The notes under the pieces were generated by a model, which saw only the letters and a program-made list of their open reading frames with translations, made no database searches and was not told the origin of the DNA. A program made the position numbers and the translations under genes. From Caulobacter sp. NIBR2454 (GTDB lineage Bacteria; Pseudomonadota; Alphaproteobacteria; Caulobacterales; Caulobacteraceae), in contig NZ_CP114871.1 of the NCBI RefSeq assembly GCF_027474405.1, positions 682,001 to 746,000 on the forward strand: DNA of 64,000 bases, read 5' to 3'. Positions 16,150-25,280 of the stretch are shown here, one piece after another. Each line of letters opens with the position of its first letter. Positions within the stretch are counted from its first letter, which is position 1.

Positions 16150-17949
16150 ATGAACGCTCCCGTCCGCACGCCGAAGTCCGACATCCCGCAATGGCGGCTC
16201 GACGATCTGTACGTCGGGCGGGACGATCCCAGGATCGAGACGGACTTGGCGGCGGCCAAGGCGGCCAATGACGCGCTGGTCGCCCTCAAGGGGGCCTTCG
16301 TCGCCGCGCGGTCCGAGCCGGCCAAGCTGGGCGCCCTGATCAGCCAGGGCCTGCGTCACTACGAGGAAGCCACCAACGCCCTGTGGGGCGTCGGGGCCTA
16401 TGCGTCCCTGGCGGCGTCCACCGCCCGCGATGACGCGGGCTGGTCCAAGTTTGAAGCTGATATCCGCGCCCGCGCCGCCGCCATCGGCGCCGAGAGCCTG
16501 TTCTTCACCCTGGAGCTCAACGAGCTTGAGGACGAGGAGATCGCCGCCGCGCTCAAGTCGCACGTGGCCGCCGGCCGCTGGAGCCCCTGGCTGCGCCGCC
16601 TGCGCCTGTCGCGCCCGCACGAGCTGTCGCCCGACCTGGAGCATCTGCTGATCGACCGCGCACCCGCCGTCGCCAACTGGGTGCGCCTCTGGGACGAGAC
16701 CCTGGCCCGCCTGACCGCCAAGGTCGGTCGCGAGACCCTGACGCTGCCCGAGGCGCTGAACCGCCTTACCGACCCCAGCGCCGCCAATCGCAAGGCCGCC
16801 GCTAACGGCCTGGCCAAGGCGCTGGAGGAGCGCACCTCGACCCAGGCTCTGGTGCTCAACACCCTGGCTTTTGAGAAGCAGGTCGAGGATCGCTGGCGCC
16901 GCTACGCCACCCCGGCCCAGTCGCGCCACCTGGCCAACGAGGTGGACGCCGAATCCGTCGCCGCGCTGGAGGCGGCGGTGGTCGAGTCCTACCCCTCGAT
17001 CAGCCACCGCTATTACGCGCTCAAGGCCATGGCCATGGGCCGCAAGACCCTGGACTACTGGGACCGCAACGCGCCGCTCGACGCCGCCGCCCCGCGCCAG
17101 TACGGCTGGGACGAGGCCAAGGGCCTGGTGCTGGAAAGCTTCCAGGATCTGGCGCCCAAGTTCGCCGACGTGGCCCGTACCTTCTTCACCCAGCCGTGGA
17201 TCGACGCCGCTCCTCGGCCCGGCAAGCAGTCGGGCGCCTATTCGCACCCGGTCTCGGCCAACCGCCACCCCTACGTCTTCATGAACTACATGGGCGAGCG
17301 GCGGGACGTCCTGACCCTGGCCCACGAACTGGGTCACGCCGTCCACCAGACCCTGTGCTCGCCGCTGGGCACCCTGCTGGCCGACACGCCCCTGACGCTG
17401 GCCGAGACCGCGTCGATCTTCGGCGAGGGCCTGGTGTTCGAGCGCCTGCTGGCCGAGGCGTCCAAGGCCGACCGCATGGCGCTGCTCGCCGGCAAGATCG
17501 AGGATGGCCTGAACACGGTGGTGCGCCAGATCGCCTTCCACCGCTTCGAGAGCCGCTTCCATGAAGCCCGCCTGCAGGGCGAGCTGGCCCCTGACCAGAT
17601 CAGCGGCCTGTGGCTTGAGACCATGGCCGAAAGCCTTGGTCCGGCCGTGAAGCTGAATCCCGGTTACGAGCACTACTGGGCCTATGTCAGCCACTTCGCT
17701 CACGCGCCGTTCTACGTTTACGCCTACGCCTTCGGGGACCTGCTGGTACGCGGTCTGATGGCTAAGCGGGCGGAAGATCCCGTGGCCTTCGCGCCCCTGT
17801 ACGAGGACCTGCTCGCCGCCGGCGGCACCAAGACCTATGTCGAGGCCCTGGCCCCCTTCGGCCTCGATCCGCGCGATAAGGCGTTCTGGACCGCCGGCTG
17901 CTCGCAGCTGGAAAAGTTGGTCGACGAGTTCGACGAACTGGTGGGCTGA
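16150..17949 (+). CDS. pepF: Oligoendopeptidase F, M3 family metallopeptidase
   Basis: Cytoplasmic zinc peptidase that degrades oligopeptides of about 7-17 residues. From ATG 16150 it has 599 residues, typical for PepF. The catalytic HELGH motif is at 392-396 (TLAHELGHAVH), followed by the third-ligand region ETASIFGEGLVFE. The HYWAYVSHFAHAPFYVYAYAFG stretch is characteristic of M3B enzymes. The upstream frame (16066-16149) is rejected because MNAPVRTPKSDIP matches the usual N-terminus. Confidence 0.92.
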   Translation: MNAPVRTPKSDIPQWRLDDLYVGRDDPRIETDLAAAKAANDALVALKGAFVAARSEPAKLGALISQGLRHYEEATNALWGVGAYASLAASTARDDAGWSKFEADIRARAAAIGAESLFFTLELNELEDEEIAAALKSHVAAGRWSPWLRRLRLSRPHELSPDLEHLLIDRAPAVANWVRLWDETLARLTAKVGRETLTLPEALNRLTDPSAANRKAAANGLAKALEERTSTQALVLNTLAFEKQVEDRWRRYATPAQSRHLANEVDAESVAALEAAVVESYPSISHRYYALKAMAMGRKTLDYWDRNAPLDAAAPRQYGWDEAKGLVLESFQDLAPKFADVARTFFTQPWIDAAPRPGKQSGAYSHPVSANRHPYVFMNYMGERRDVLTLAHELGHAVHQTLCSPLGTLLADTPLTLAETASIFGEGLVFERLLAEASKADRMALLAGKIEDGLNTVVRQIAFHRFESRFHEARLQGELAPDQISGLWLETMAESLGPAVKLNPGYEHYWAYVSHFAHAPFYVYAYAFGDLLVRGLMAKRAEDPVAFAPLYEDLLAAGGTKTYVEALAPFGLDPRDKAFWTAGCSQLEKLVDEFDELVG

Positions 17950-17999
17950 CCTTAAGTCACGGCTTCCCACCCGCCTCAAACGCTTGTTAGATTCATCGG

Positions 18000-18464
18000 A
18001 TGTCCGATGACCTGACAGAGGCCCAGGCGGCCGTCATTCCCGAAGGCTTCCGCCAGCTCAACTGGTCGCGAGGCTTTGGGCTGCAGATCGGCCCGCTGTT
18101 CGAGCGGGGCGGGGAGCGGTCCTTGCTCGCCTTCCGGGTCGAGCAGCATCACACCAACGGCCTGGGAAACTGCCACGGCGGCATGTTGATGAGCTTCGCC
18201 GACATGGCTTGGGGCCGCATCATCTCCATCGAGCGCTCCAGCCGTTGGGTGACCGTGCGCCTGACCTGCGACTTCCTCTCCGGCGCTCAGCTGGGCGACT
18301 GGGTCGAGGGTGAGAGCGAGCTGATCTCCGAAACCGACGGCCTGTTCACGGTGCGCGGCCGCATCTGGTGCGGCGAGCGGACCCTGATGACCGGCTCTGG
18401 CGTGTTCAAGTCCCTGGGCGCGCGTGAGCCGCGTCCGGGCGAGAAGGCATTCACCAATGGCTGA
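18000..18464 (+). CDS. PaaI-type hotdog thioesterase
   Basis: Single hotdog-fold protein of 154 residues, predicted to hydrolyse acyl-CoA thioesters. The conserved core [17 protein letters not shown] (about 57-73) and a later [11 protein letters not shown] strand are typical of the PaaI / YdiI-like group. Its stop codon overlaps the start of the next hydrolase by 8 bases, so the two are co-translated. Substrate is not predictable. Confidence 0.85.
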   Translation: MSDDLTEAQAAVIPEGFRQLNWSRGFGLQIGPLFERGGERSLLAFRVEQHHTNGLGNCHGGMLMSFADMAWGRIISIERSSRWVTVRLTCDFLSGAQLGDWVEGESELISETDGLFTVRGRIWCGERTLMTGSGVFKSLGAREPRPGEKAFTNG

Positions 18465-19395
18465 TGACGCCCCCCTGCCGCCGGAACTGGCGACGCCCCT
18501 GGCGTCCTTCAAGGGCGAAAAGCCGCCGGCTCCCGCCTGGTTCGACGAGGCCGTGGCCCGCGAGCCCGAACGCTCCACTGTCGAGGTCGATGGCGTCGAT
18601 ATCGAGCTGCTGACCTGGGGCGAGGTTGGCAAGCCCGGCCTGATGTTCCTGCACGGCAACGGGGCCCACGCCGACTGGTGGAGCTTCATCGCCCCGTTCT
18701 TCGCCGACGAGTGGCGGGTGGCCGCCATCTCCTGGTCCGGCATGGGCGGCTCGGGCTGGCGGGAGAAATATGACGGCGACCAGTTCGTGCGCGAGGCCTT
18801 CGCCGCCGCAGAGGCCGCCGGGCTCTATGCCGATGGCGGCAAGCCGGTCTTTGTCGGCCACTCCTTCGGCTCCTATCCGACCATGCTGGCGGCGGCCAAG
18901 GGCGGCGACCGCCTGCGCGCCGCGGTCAGCGTCGATTCGCCGATCCGCCCGCCCAGCCGCGAATGGAAAGGCCCGCCGTCCCGCAGCGGACCCAACCGCG
19001 TCTATGAAACCTTGAACGACGCCTTGGCTCGTTTCCGCCTGGCCCCGCCGCAGCCCTGCGAGAACCTCTACATCGTCGATTTCATCGCCCGCCGCTCGGT
19101 GGCCAAGGTCGAGGGCGGCCTGCGCTGGAAGTTCGATCCGGACCTTTGGAAGCACTTCAGCTTCAACGAGCGCCCCGGCCGGCCCAAATGCCCGAGCGCC
19201 TTCATGTGGGGCCAGAACTCCGCCCTGATCGATCCGGAGGTGCTGGAGTACATGCACAGCCTGGTCGCGCCCGGCACCCCGATGATCGAGCTTCCGCAGG
19301 CCCATCACCACGTCATGCTCGACCAGCCGCTGGCCTTCGTCGGCGCCCTGCGCGGCCTGCTCGCTGGCTGGCCGCGAAAGGCCGCGCAGACCTGA
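18457..19395 (+). CDS. Alpha/beta hydrolase
   Basis: Cytoplasmic alpha/beta-hydrolase of 312 residues from ATG 18457. Features are oxyanion loop [12 protein letters not shown], nucleophile motif GHSFGS, and a C-terminal His in [11 protein letters not shown]. The overlap with the thioesterase gene (ATGGCTGATGA junction) implies a two-gene operon that may act in one acyl-ester or thioester degradation route. Reaction is not known. Confidence 0.85.
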   Translation: MADDAPLPPELATPLASFKGEKPPAPAWFDEAVAREPERSTVEVDGVDIELLTWGEVGKPGLMFLHGNGAHADWWSFIAPFFADEWRVAAISWSGMGGSGWREKYDGDQFVREAFAAAEAAGLYADGGKPVFVGHSFGSYPTMLAAAKGGDRLRAAVSVDSPIRPPSREWKGPPSRSGPNRVYETLNDALARFRLAPPQPCENLYIVDFIARRSVAKVEGGLRWKFDPDLWKHFSFNERPGRPKCPSAFMWGQNSALIDPEVLEYMHSLVAPGTPMIELPQAHHHVMLDQPLAFVGALRGLLAGWPRKAAQT

Positions 19396-19460
19396 GCTTG
19401 AGCCGGGCGGCGCGGCGTTGTATCTGCCGACCCATTCAAGTTTCCACGCAAGGGCGCGAC

Positions 19461-19685
19461 ATGGCCGACTATCACCGCGGTGAGATGGATATCCAGGAAC
19501 AGGCATCGACCTTCCATGCCTTCAACCTGATGGCCAAGTGGGGCTCGCTGGCCCTGTCGGCCGTCCTCACCAGCCTGGTCCTGTGGTTCTGCACCAGCGC
19601 CGGCTTCCTCGGCGGTCTGATCGCCGGCGTGATCGTGGCGGTGGCGGGCGTCTTCCTCCTGAAGGAAAAGCCTCAGGCGCACTAA
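19461..19685 (+). CDS. aa3-type cytochrome c oxidase subunit IV-like peptide
   Basis: A 74-residue protein with a hydrophilic N-terminus ending in EQASTFHAFNLMAKWGS and two membrane segments (LALSAVLTSLVLWFC, LIAGVIVAVAGVFLL). This matches the bacterial aa3-type cytochrome c oxidase subunit IV family, a small accessory subunit whose function in the oxidase is unclear. It lies 113 bases before pntAA. That linkage to transhydrogenase recurs in alphaproteobacteria, so it may instead serve the transhydrogenase membrane sector. Confidence 0.85.
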   Translation: MADYHRGEMDIQEQASTFHAFNLMAKWGSLALSAVLTSLVLWFCTSAGFLGGLIAGVIVAVAGVFLLKEKPQAH

Positions 19686-19798
19686 CGCCTGTTTCAGAAT
19701 AATTTTGCGCGAGCCGGCCTGTTCGGCTCGACAAAGGGCAAGTTCATCCCCTAGACCGGCTGCAACTATAAGGCAGTTGGTTGAGGGGGAGGCGCTGC

Positions 19799-20932
19799 AT
19801 GGCCGTCATCGCGGTCACCAAGGAACGTCGTTCGGGCGAGACTCGCGTCGCCGCGACTCCTGAAAGCATCAAGAAGCTCATCGCCGCCGGTTTCGCGGTG
19901 ACCGTCGAGGAAGGCGCTGGCCTGGCCGCCGCCTATCCCGACGCCGACTACGCCGCCGCGGGCGCCAAGCTGGCCAAGACCGCTAAGGCCGCCGTCGCCG
20001 ACGCCGATATCCTGTTCAAGGTTCGCGGCCCCGAGGCCGACGAGATCGCGGGCCTTAAGGCCGGCGCCCTCGTGGTCGCCCTGCTGAATCCGCACCAGGA
20101 CAAGGCGACCCTCGACGCCCTGACCAAGAAGGGCTGCACCGCCCTGGCCATGGAGTTCATCCCGCGCATTACGCGGGCCCAGGTGATGGACGCTCTGTCG
20201 TCCCAGGCCAACCTGGCCGGCTACCGCGCTGTGATCGAAGGGGCCCACGTCTATGGCAAGGCCCTGCCGATGATGATGACCGCCGCCGGCACCGTCGCCG
20301 CGGCCAAGGTGTTCATCATGGGGGTCGGCGTCGCCGGCCTGCAGGCCATCGCCACGGCCCGCCGTCTCGGCGCGGTGGTCACCGCCACCGATGTGCGCCC
20401 CGCCACCAAGGAGCAGGTGGAGTCGCTCGGCGCCAAGTTCCTGGCCGTCGAGGACGAGGAGTTCAAGAACGCCCAGACCGCCGGCGGCTACGCCAAGGAG
20501 ATGTCCAAGGAGTATCAGGCCAAGCAGGCCGAGCTCGTCAGCGGTCACATCGCCAAGCAAGACATCGTCATCACCACGGCCCTGATCCCGGGGCGGCCCG
20601 CGCCGCGCCTTGTCACCGCCGCCCAGGTCGCCTCCATGCGCCCCGGCTCGGTGCTGATCGACCTAGCCATTGAGCAGGGCGGCAATGTCGAGGGCGCCAA
20701 GCTCGACCAGATCGTCGAGACCGCCAATGGGGTGAAGATCGTCGGCATCGCCAACCTGGCGGGCCGTATCGCCACCGACGCCTCGGCGCTTTATGCGCGC
20801 AACCTGGTCTCCCTGTCGGCCCTGCTGCTGAGCAAGGAGGGCGCCTACGCTCCCGACTTCGAGGACGAGATTCTCAAGGCGGCCGTGGTCTGCCAAGGCG
20901 GCGCGATCGTCCATCCGGCCCTCAAGGCCTAA
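19799..20932 (+). CDS. pntAA: Proton-translocating NAD(P) transhydrogenase subunit alpha part 1
   Basis: Soluble NAD(H)-binding dI domain of the energy-linked transhydrogenase, which drives hydride transfer from NADH to NADP+ using the proton gradient. The 377-residue protein begins MAVIAVTKERRSGETRVAATPE, and has the alanine dehydrogenase/PNT N-terminal domain followed by a Rossmann fold around VFIMGVGVAGLQAIA. The conserved mobile-loop region is around KEMSKEYQAKQ. In this split arrangement the alpha subunit is encoded by two genes, pntAA and pntAB. ATG 19799 is preferred over the upstream Met. Confidence 0.95.
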   Translation: MAVIAVTKERRSGETRVAATPESIKKLIAAGFAVTVEEGAGLAAAYPDADYAAAGAKLAKTAKAAVADADILFKVRGPEADEIAGLKAGALVVALLNPHQDKATLDALTKKGCTALAMEFIPRITRAQVMDALSSQANLAGYRAVIEGAHVYGKALPMMMTAAGTVAAAKVFIMGVGVAGLQAIATARRLGAVVTATDVRPATKEQVESLGAKFLAVEDEEFKNAQTAGGYAKEMSKEYQAKQAELVSGHIAKQDIVITTALIPGRPAPRLVTAAQVASMRPGSVLIDLAIEQGGNVEGAKLDQIVETANGVKIVGIANLAGRIATDASALYARNLVSLSALLLSKEGAYAPDFEDEILKAAVVCQGGAIVHPALKA

Positions 20933-21001
20933 CAACAAGGTTCGCCGTCCAGAGCGCGCCGTGGGCGCAGTCGAAGGACGCACAAAGGAAGGCTTGAGAC
21001 C

Positions 21002-21328
21002 ATGGAAGCCGTCGACCCCACCATCTTCCGCCTGGCGATCTTCGTGCTCGCCATCTTCGTTGGCTACTACGTGGTGTGGAGCGTCACGCCCGCCCTGCAC
21101 ACGCCCCTGATGGCGGTGACCAACGCCATCTCGTCCGTGATCATCGTCGGCGCCCTGCTGGCCGCCGCCGCCCATGGCGTGGAGGCGCAGGGCGCCCAGG
21201 CCGCCGGTTCGGTCTGGATATCCAAGGGCGCCGGCGCCGTCGCCGCCGCCTTCGCCGCCGTGAACATCTTCGGCGGCTTCCTGGTCACGCAGCGAATGCT
21301 GGCCATGTACAAGAAGAAGCAGAAGTAG
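21002..21328 (+). CDS. pntAB: NAD(P) transhydrogenase subunit alpha part 2
   Basis: Membrane part of the split alpha subunit, 108 residues. It has three or four hydrophobic helices (LAIFVLAIFVGYYVVW, LMAVTNAISSVIIVGALLAAA, VAAAFAAVNIFGGFLVTQRML). It contributes to the proton channel with the N-terminal half of PntB. The TNAIS and FGGFLVTQRML patterns are diagnostic. It starts 69 bases after pntAA and 22 bases before pntB. Confidence 0.95.
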   Translation: MEAVDPTIFRLAIFVLAIFVGYYVVWSVTPALHTPLMAVTNAISSVIIVGALLAAAAHGVEAQGAQAAGSVWISKGAGAVAAAFAAVNIFGGFLVTQRMLAMYKKKQK

Positions 21329-21350
21329 AGCGGGGATCGGGGGACATCAC

Positions 21351-22769
21351 ATGAACGCCAATCTCGCCGCCATCCTCTACCTCGTCTCCGGGGTGCTGTT
21401 CATCCTGGCCCTGCGCGGGCTTTCCAGCCCCGAGACCAGCCGCAAGGGCAACACCTACGGCATGGTGGGCATGGCCATCGCCGTGTTCACCACCCTGGCC
21501 ACCCTCTGGAGCCAGGGCGCGCTGGACGCCATCACCGTCGGCCTGATCATCGCGGGCGTCGCTGTCGGCGGCGGCGTCGGCGCGGTCATCGCCCGCAAGG
21601 TGCCGATGACCTCCATGCCGCAGCTGGTCGCCGCCTTCCACAGCCTGGTCGGCATGGCCGCCTGCCTGGTGGCCGTGGCCGCCATCTATACCCCTGCCGC
21701 CTACGGCATCGTCGGCGCGGACGGGCATATCCACGTCAACAGCCTGATCGAGCTGTCCCTGGGCCTAGCCATCGGCGCCATCACCTTCACCGGCTCGGTC
21801 ATCGCCTTCGCCAAGCTGAACGGCAACATGGGCGGCGCGCCGATCCTGCTGCCGGCCCGTCACCTGCTGAACATCGCCATCGCCGCCGGCATCGTCGCCC
21901 TGATCGTGGTGCTGGTCGTCACGGGCGGCGAGGCCAAGTGGGCCTTCTGGGGCATCTTCGCCCTCAGCCTGCTGATCGGCGTCACCCTGATCATCCCCAT
22001 CGGCGGGGCCGACATGCCCGTCGTGGTGTCGATGCTGAACAGCTATTCCGGCTGGGCGGCGGCGGCGCTGGGCTTCACGCTGGAAAACACCACCCTGATC
22101 ATCACCGGGGCTCTGGTCGGCTCGTCCGGCGCGATCCTGTCCTACATCATGTGCAAGGGCATGAACCGCAGCTTCGTCTCGGTGATCCTGGGCGGCTTCG
22201 GCGCCGACGCCGCGGCCGCGGGTCCTGGCGGCGCGGTCGAGACGCGGCCCGTGAAACAGGGCTCGGCCGACGACGCGGCCTTCATCATGAAGAACGCCTC
22301 CAAGGTCATCATCGTCCCCGGCTACGGCATGGCCGTGTCCCAGGCTCAGCATGCCCTGCGCGAAATGGCCGACAAGCTGAAGGAGGAGGGGGTCGAGGTG
22401 AAGTACGCCATCCACCCCGTCGCCGGCCGCATGCCCGGCCACATGAACGTCCTGCTGGCCGAGGCCAACGTGCCCTATGACGAGGTGTTCGAGCTGGAGG
22501 ACATCAATTCGGAGTTCTCCACCGCCGACGTGGCCTTCGTCATCGGGGCCAACGACGTGACCAACCCGGCCGCCAAGACCGACCCCACCAGCGCCATCTT
22601 CGGCATGCCGATCCTGGACGTCGAGAAGGCCCGCACGGTCCTGTTCGTCAAACGCGGCATGGCGTCCGGCTATGCCGGGGTCGAGAACGAGCTCTTCTTC
22701 CGCGACAACACCATGATGCTGTTCGCCGACGCCAAGAAGATGGTCGAAGGCATCGTGAAGGGGCTCTAG
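21351..22769 (+). CDS. pntB: NAD(P) transhydrogenase subunit beta
   Basis: Beta subunit, 472 residues, with the N-terminal membrane domain (about 1-290; eight or nine helices) and the C-terminal NADP(H)-binding dIII domain (about 300-472). dIII carries the atypical Rossmann motif VPGYGMAVSQAQH. Also visible are HPVAGRMPGHMNVLLAEANVP and the terminal VIGANDVTNPAA and KRGMASGYAGVEN segments. Membrane helices show the conserved GNMGG and GADMPVVVSMLNSYSG. Closes the pnt operon. Confidence 0.96.
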   Translation: MNANLAAILYLVSGVLFILALRGLSSPETSRKGNTYGMVGMAIAVFTTLATLWSQGALDAITVGLIIAGVAVGGGVGAVIARKVPMTSMPQLVAAFHSLVGMAACLVAVAAIYTPAAYGIVGADGHIHVNSLIELSLGLAIGAITFTGSVIAFAKLNGNMGGAPILLPARHLLNIAIAAGIVALIVVLVVTGGEAKWAFWGIFALSLLIGVTLIIPIGGADMPVVVSMLNSYSGWAAAALGFTLENTTLIITGALVGSSGAILSYIMCKGMNRSFVSVILGGFGADAAAAGPGGAVETRPVKQGSADDAAFIMKNASKVIIVPGYGMAVSQAQHALREMADKLKEEGVEVKYAIHPVAGRMPGHMNVLLAEANVPYDEVFELEDINSEFSTADVAFVIGANDVTNPAAKTDPTSAIFGMPILDVEKARTVLFVKRGMASGYAGVENELFFRDNTMMLFADAKKMVEGIVKGL

Positions 22770-22774
22770 CTCCG

Positions 22775-22819
22775 ATCCTCATCGCCTCCCTCGCCACAAG
22801 GGAGGGAGGCGATGAGGAT
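22775..22819 (+). terminator. Long perfect hairpin after pntB
   Basis: Eighteen-base perfect inverted repeat: ATCCTCATCGCCTCCCTC (22775-22792) pairs with GAGGGAGGCGATGAGGAT (22802-22819) around a 9-base loop. It is 6 bases after the pntB stop. No T-run follows, so it may stabilise the 3' end or terminate by a factor-dependent route. The next 180 bases to 23001 contain no recognisable gene. Confidence 0.6.
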
Positions 22820-23001
22820 AGCTCGTGATCAGGTTGAGATCAGTGAGCCATTGGCTGAATCTTCTACAGCCAAGCTGAGCCCAATTTAGGCCAATAACCG
22901 CCTCTAGTTCTTCGGCTTCATCATCGAAGAACGTCGCCGCGCGGCCGTCTGATCTCGGCGGGCCGCATATAAAGCGCGACACCAAACACGAGGTCTACGA
23001 A

Positions 23002-23751
23002 TTGTCCACCGACGTCATTGACGGACGGGTCCCGTACATGGGCCTCGCCGCCATCCTTGGCTCTTGCGCCCTATGGGGCGTATTCGCCATGACCGCCATC
23101 GGCGCCGCGCGTCCCGATGCGGACCTGTCCTTCATCTCCAGTCCCAAGCCGGCGCCTGTGACCGTTGCGCCCGCGCCGGTCGTCGCCCCGCCGCCGCCGG
23201 CCTTCAGCTTCGTCACGCCCCTGCCGGGTCAGCAGGTCAATTCGTCCTTCGGCATGCGCCAATTGCCCTGGGAGGAAGCCGGCCGCCTGCACAAGGGCGT
23301 CGATATCGCCGCGCCCGAAGGCGCGCCCGTCCTAGCCACTCTGCCGGGAACGGTCATCCGCTCGGGCGAGGACGCCGCATATGGCCGCTTCGTCGAGGTG
23401 GCGCACGACCACGGCCTGTCGTCGCTCTATGCGCACCTGGGCCGCAAGGCCAAGGGCATGCGCAAGGGCTCGGCCATCGACGCTGGTCAGGTCATCGGCC
23501 ATGTGGGCTCTTCCGGCCGCTCCACCGGCTCGCACCTGCATTTCGAGATCCGCCACGACGGCGATCCGGTGAACCCGACCTACTTCATGGGCCGCCAGTT
23601 CGCGCAGGCCGACGACCTGCCCCTGACCGCCGCCGCCCGCGTCTCGCGCAAGGTGCGCATGGCCACCGTCTCCAACTGGCCCAAGGGGGTGCGCAAGAAA
23701 GCGGCGCAGCAGGGCGAACGGCCCCGCGCGGTGATCCGTCTGACGGAATGA
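23002..23751 (+). CDS. M23 (LytM) peptidase, membrane-anchored
   Basis: Predicted periplasmic peptidoglycan endopeptidase of 249 residues with a TTG start. An N-terminal membrane anchor or uncleaved signal (MGLAAILGSCALWGVFAMTA) is followed by a Pro/Ala linker and an M23 domain from about residue 75. The zinc ligands are intact: HKGVDIA (first His/Asp) and HLHFEIR (HxH). Residues SLYAHLGR and GSSGRSTGSH complete the family signature, so it should be active, unlike EnvC-type activators. A short basic tail follows the domain. Confidence 0.88.
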   Translation: MSTDVIDGRVPYMGLAAILGSCALWGVFAMTAIGAARPDADLSFISSPKPAPVTVAPAPVVAPPPPAFSFVTPLPGQQVNSSFGMRQLPWEEAGRLHKGVDIAAPEGAPVLATLPGTVIRSGEDAAYGRFVEVAHDHGLSSLYAHLGRKAKGMRKGSAIDAGQVIGHVGSSGRSTGSHLHFEIRHDGDPVNPTYFMGRQFAQADDLPLTAAARVSRKVRMATVSNWPKGVRKKAAQQGERPRAVIRLTE

Positions 23752-23809
23752 TCGCGCGCGTTGCGGCTTTGTAATTCGCCAAAGCCGCAAGGCTGCTTAT
23801 CTAGGCTCC

Positions 23810-24757
23810 ATGCTCAGCTTCACCGTTCGCGCCGCCGCCTGTCTATCGCTCGCCTTCGTCGCCTGGATCGCCCTTGGCGGCGCCATGTCGATCGCCGCCC
23901 CCCAGCCGAGGGGCAAGTTCTATGACGTGGGCGGGCGCAACATGCGCCTGGTCTGCGAAGGGCCGGCCACCGGCTCCCCCACTGTCCTGCTCGAGGCCGG
24001 CGCCTTCGGCTTCGCCGCCGACTGGGGCGCGGTGCAGGAAGCCCTGACCGCTCAGGGCATCCGCTCCTGCGCCTATGACCGCGCCGGCATGGGCTATTCC
24101 GACCCCGGCCCGCTGCCCCGCGACGGGAACGCCATCGAAGGCGATCTGGAAAAGCTGCTGGCCGCCGCCGGCGAGAAGGGACCCTTCGTCCTGGTCGGCC
24201 ATTCCATGGCCGGCATGCGCATGCCGCTGTTCGCCGCCTCCCACGCCGACGCGGTGGTCGGAGTCGTGCTGGTGGACGCCGCCTCGCCCAGCCCTGACAT
24301 GATGAAGCGGGCCGAAACCTTCGTCAGAACCTTCGTGGCCGCCTCCCGCTGGGCGGCCCGTGGCGCGGCGCTGGGTCTCTACAAGCCGCTGAAGGGCACG
24401 CGCCTGGGCGACAAGATCGGCCTGCCGCCCCAGGCTTCGGCCGAAAAGCGCTGGGCCTTCGCCGACAAGAGCCACAACCGCACCGCCGCCCGCGAGGTCG
24501 AGGCCTGGCGCCCCGCCGCCGAACAGGCCCTGGCCGCGCCGCCCTATCCCAAGTCGTGGCCCGTCGCCGCGGTGACCGCCGGCGCCCTGACGCCGGGCGC
24601 GCGCGCCGAATGGAAGAAGGCTCAATCCGCCCCCGCCGAAGCTTCTGAGCACGGCTATGTCCGCCACGTGGAAGGCGCTAGCCACAATTCCCTGCTCGGC
24701 CGCAAATACGCCCACGAGATCGTCAAGGCGGTGCAGTTCGTGATCGCGAACGGCTAG
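23810..24757 (+). CDS. Exported alpha/beta hydrolase
   Basis: A 315-residue alpha/beta hydrolase with an N-terminal signal or anchor segment (AAACLSLAFVAWIALGGAMSIAA). It contains catalytic GHSMAG, the cap-entry sequence YDRAGMGYSDPGPLPRDG, and a late His near SHNSLLGRKYAHEI. Similar proteins are annotated as lipases or epoxide-hydrolase-like; substrate unknown. It ends at a bidirectional terminator. Confidence 0.82.
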   Translation: MLSFTVRAAACLSLAFVAWIALGGAMSIAAPQPRGKFYDVGGRNMRLVCEGPATGSPTVLLEAGAFGFAADWGAVQEALTAQGIRSCAYDRAGMGYSDPGPLPRDGNAIEGDLEKLLAAAGEKGPFVLVGHSMAGMRMPLFAASHADAVVGVVLVDAASPSPDMMKRAETFVRTFVAASRWAARGAALGLYKPLKGTRLGDKIGLPPQASAEKRWAFADKSHNRTAAREVEAWRPAAEQALAAPPYPKSWPVAAVTAGALTPGARAEWKKAQSAPAEASEHGYVRHVEGASHNSLLGRKYAHEIVKAVQFVIANG

Positions 24758-24807
24758 GGCCGCCTAGATCCTCCCCCAGAGGGCGAGGATTAAGACCCCA
24801 AACGCCA

Positions 24808-24839
24808 AAAAGGCCGCGCGGCGAACCGCGCGGCCTTTT
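24808..24839. terminator. Bidirectional terminator between hydrolase and rpsU
   Basis: Fourteen-base perfect stem AAAAGGCCGCGCGG (24808-24821) and CCGCGCGGCCTTTT (24826-24839) with a CGAA tetraloop. The A-run on one side and T-run on the other make it active in both directions, for the plus-strand hydrolase and minus-strand rpsU. Confidence 0.92.
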
Positions 24840-24879
24840 CGATATCTAGCGAGCCGGTCGGCCCGCCGAAGGTCCGGTC

Positions 24880-25116
24880 TTAACGAGCGGCGGGCTTCTT
24901 CGGCGCGGGCAGCAGGCCTTCACGCTGGGCGCGCTTGCGGGCCAGCTTACGGGCGCGACGGACGGCTTCAGCCTTCTGGCGAGCGCGCTTTTCCGACGGC
25001 TTTTCGTAATGCACGTGGCGCTTCATCTCGCGGAACGAGCCTTCGCGCTGCATCTTCTTCTTCAGGGCCTTGAGGGCCTGATCGACGTTGTTGTCGCGGA
25101 CAAAAATCTGAACCAG
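24880..25116 (-). CDS. rpsU: Ribosomal protein S21, probable CTG start
   Basis: Small-subunit ribosomal protein, 78 residues if it starts at CTG 25116. The protein reads (M)[20 protein letters not shown] followed by [20 protein letters not shown] and an Arg/Lys/Ala-rich tail ending [11 protein letters not shown]. This is unmistakable alphaproteobacterial S21. The frame has no ATG, GTG or TTG upstream before meaningless sequence; CTG immediately before Val2 has GGAGAGAG 4 bases upstream, so CTG initiation is the most economical reading. Transcription ends at 24839-24808. Confidence 0.9.
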   Translation of the reverse strand: MVQIFVRDNNVDQALKALKKKMQREGSFREMKRHVHYEKPSEKRARQKAEAVRRARKLARKRAQREGLLPAPKKPAAR

Positions 25117-25280
25117 GGGACTCTCTCCGGTCGGTTGGTCGGCCCCCTGATACGGGCGCGCGAAGAATAATGATTGGGGTCGGCAAGGCGGGCCCTGCCG
25201 ACGTGAGGCGCGCGAAATAGCAGAAGGACTCCTGCTTGTCCATGCGCGACGGCCGTTTCAGGTCGATGTATCATCCTCTC

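Noticed and set aside
16114..17979. 621-codon frame opposite pepF
   Set aside because: Antisense to the well-supported pepF; composition (Gln, Gly, Arg, His) shows no domain.
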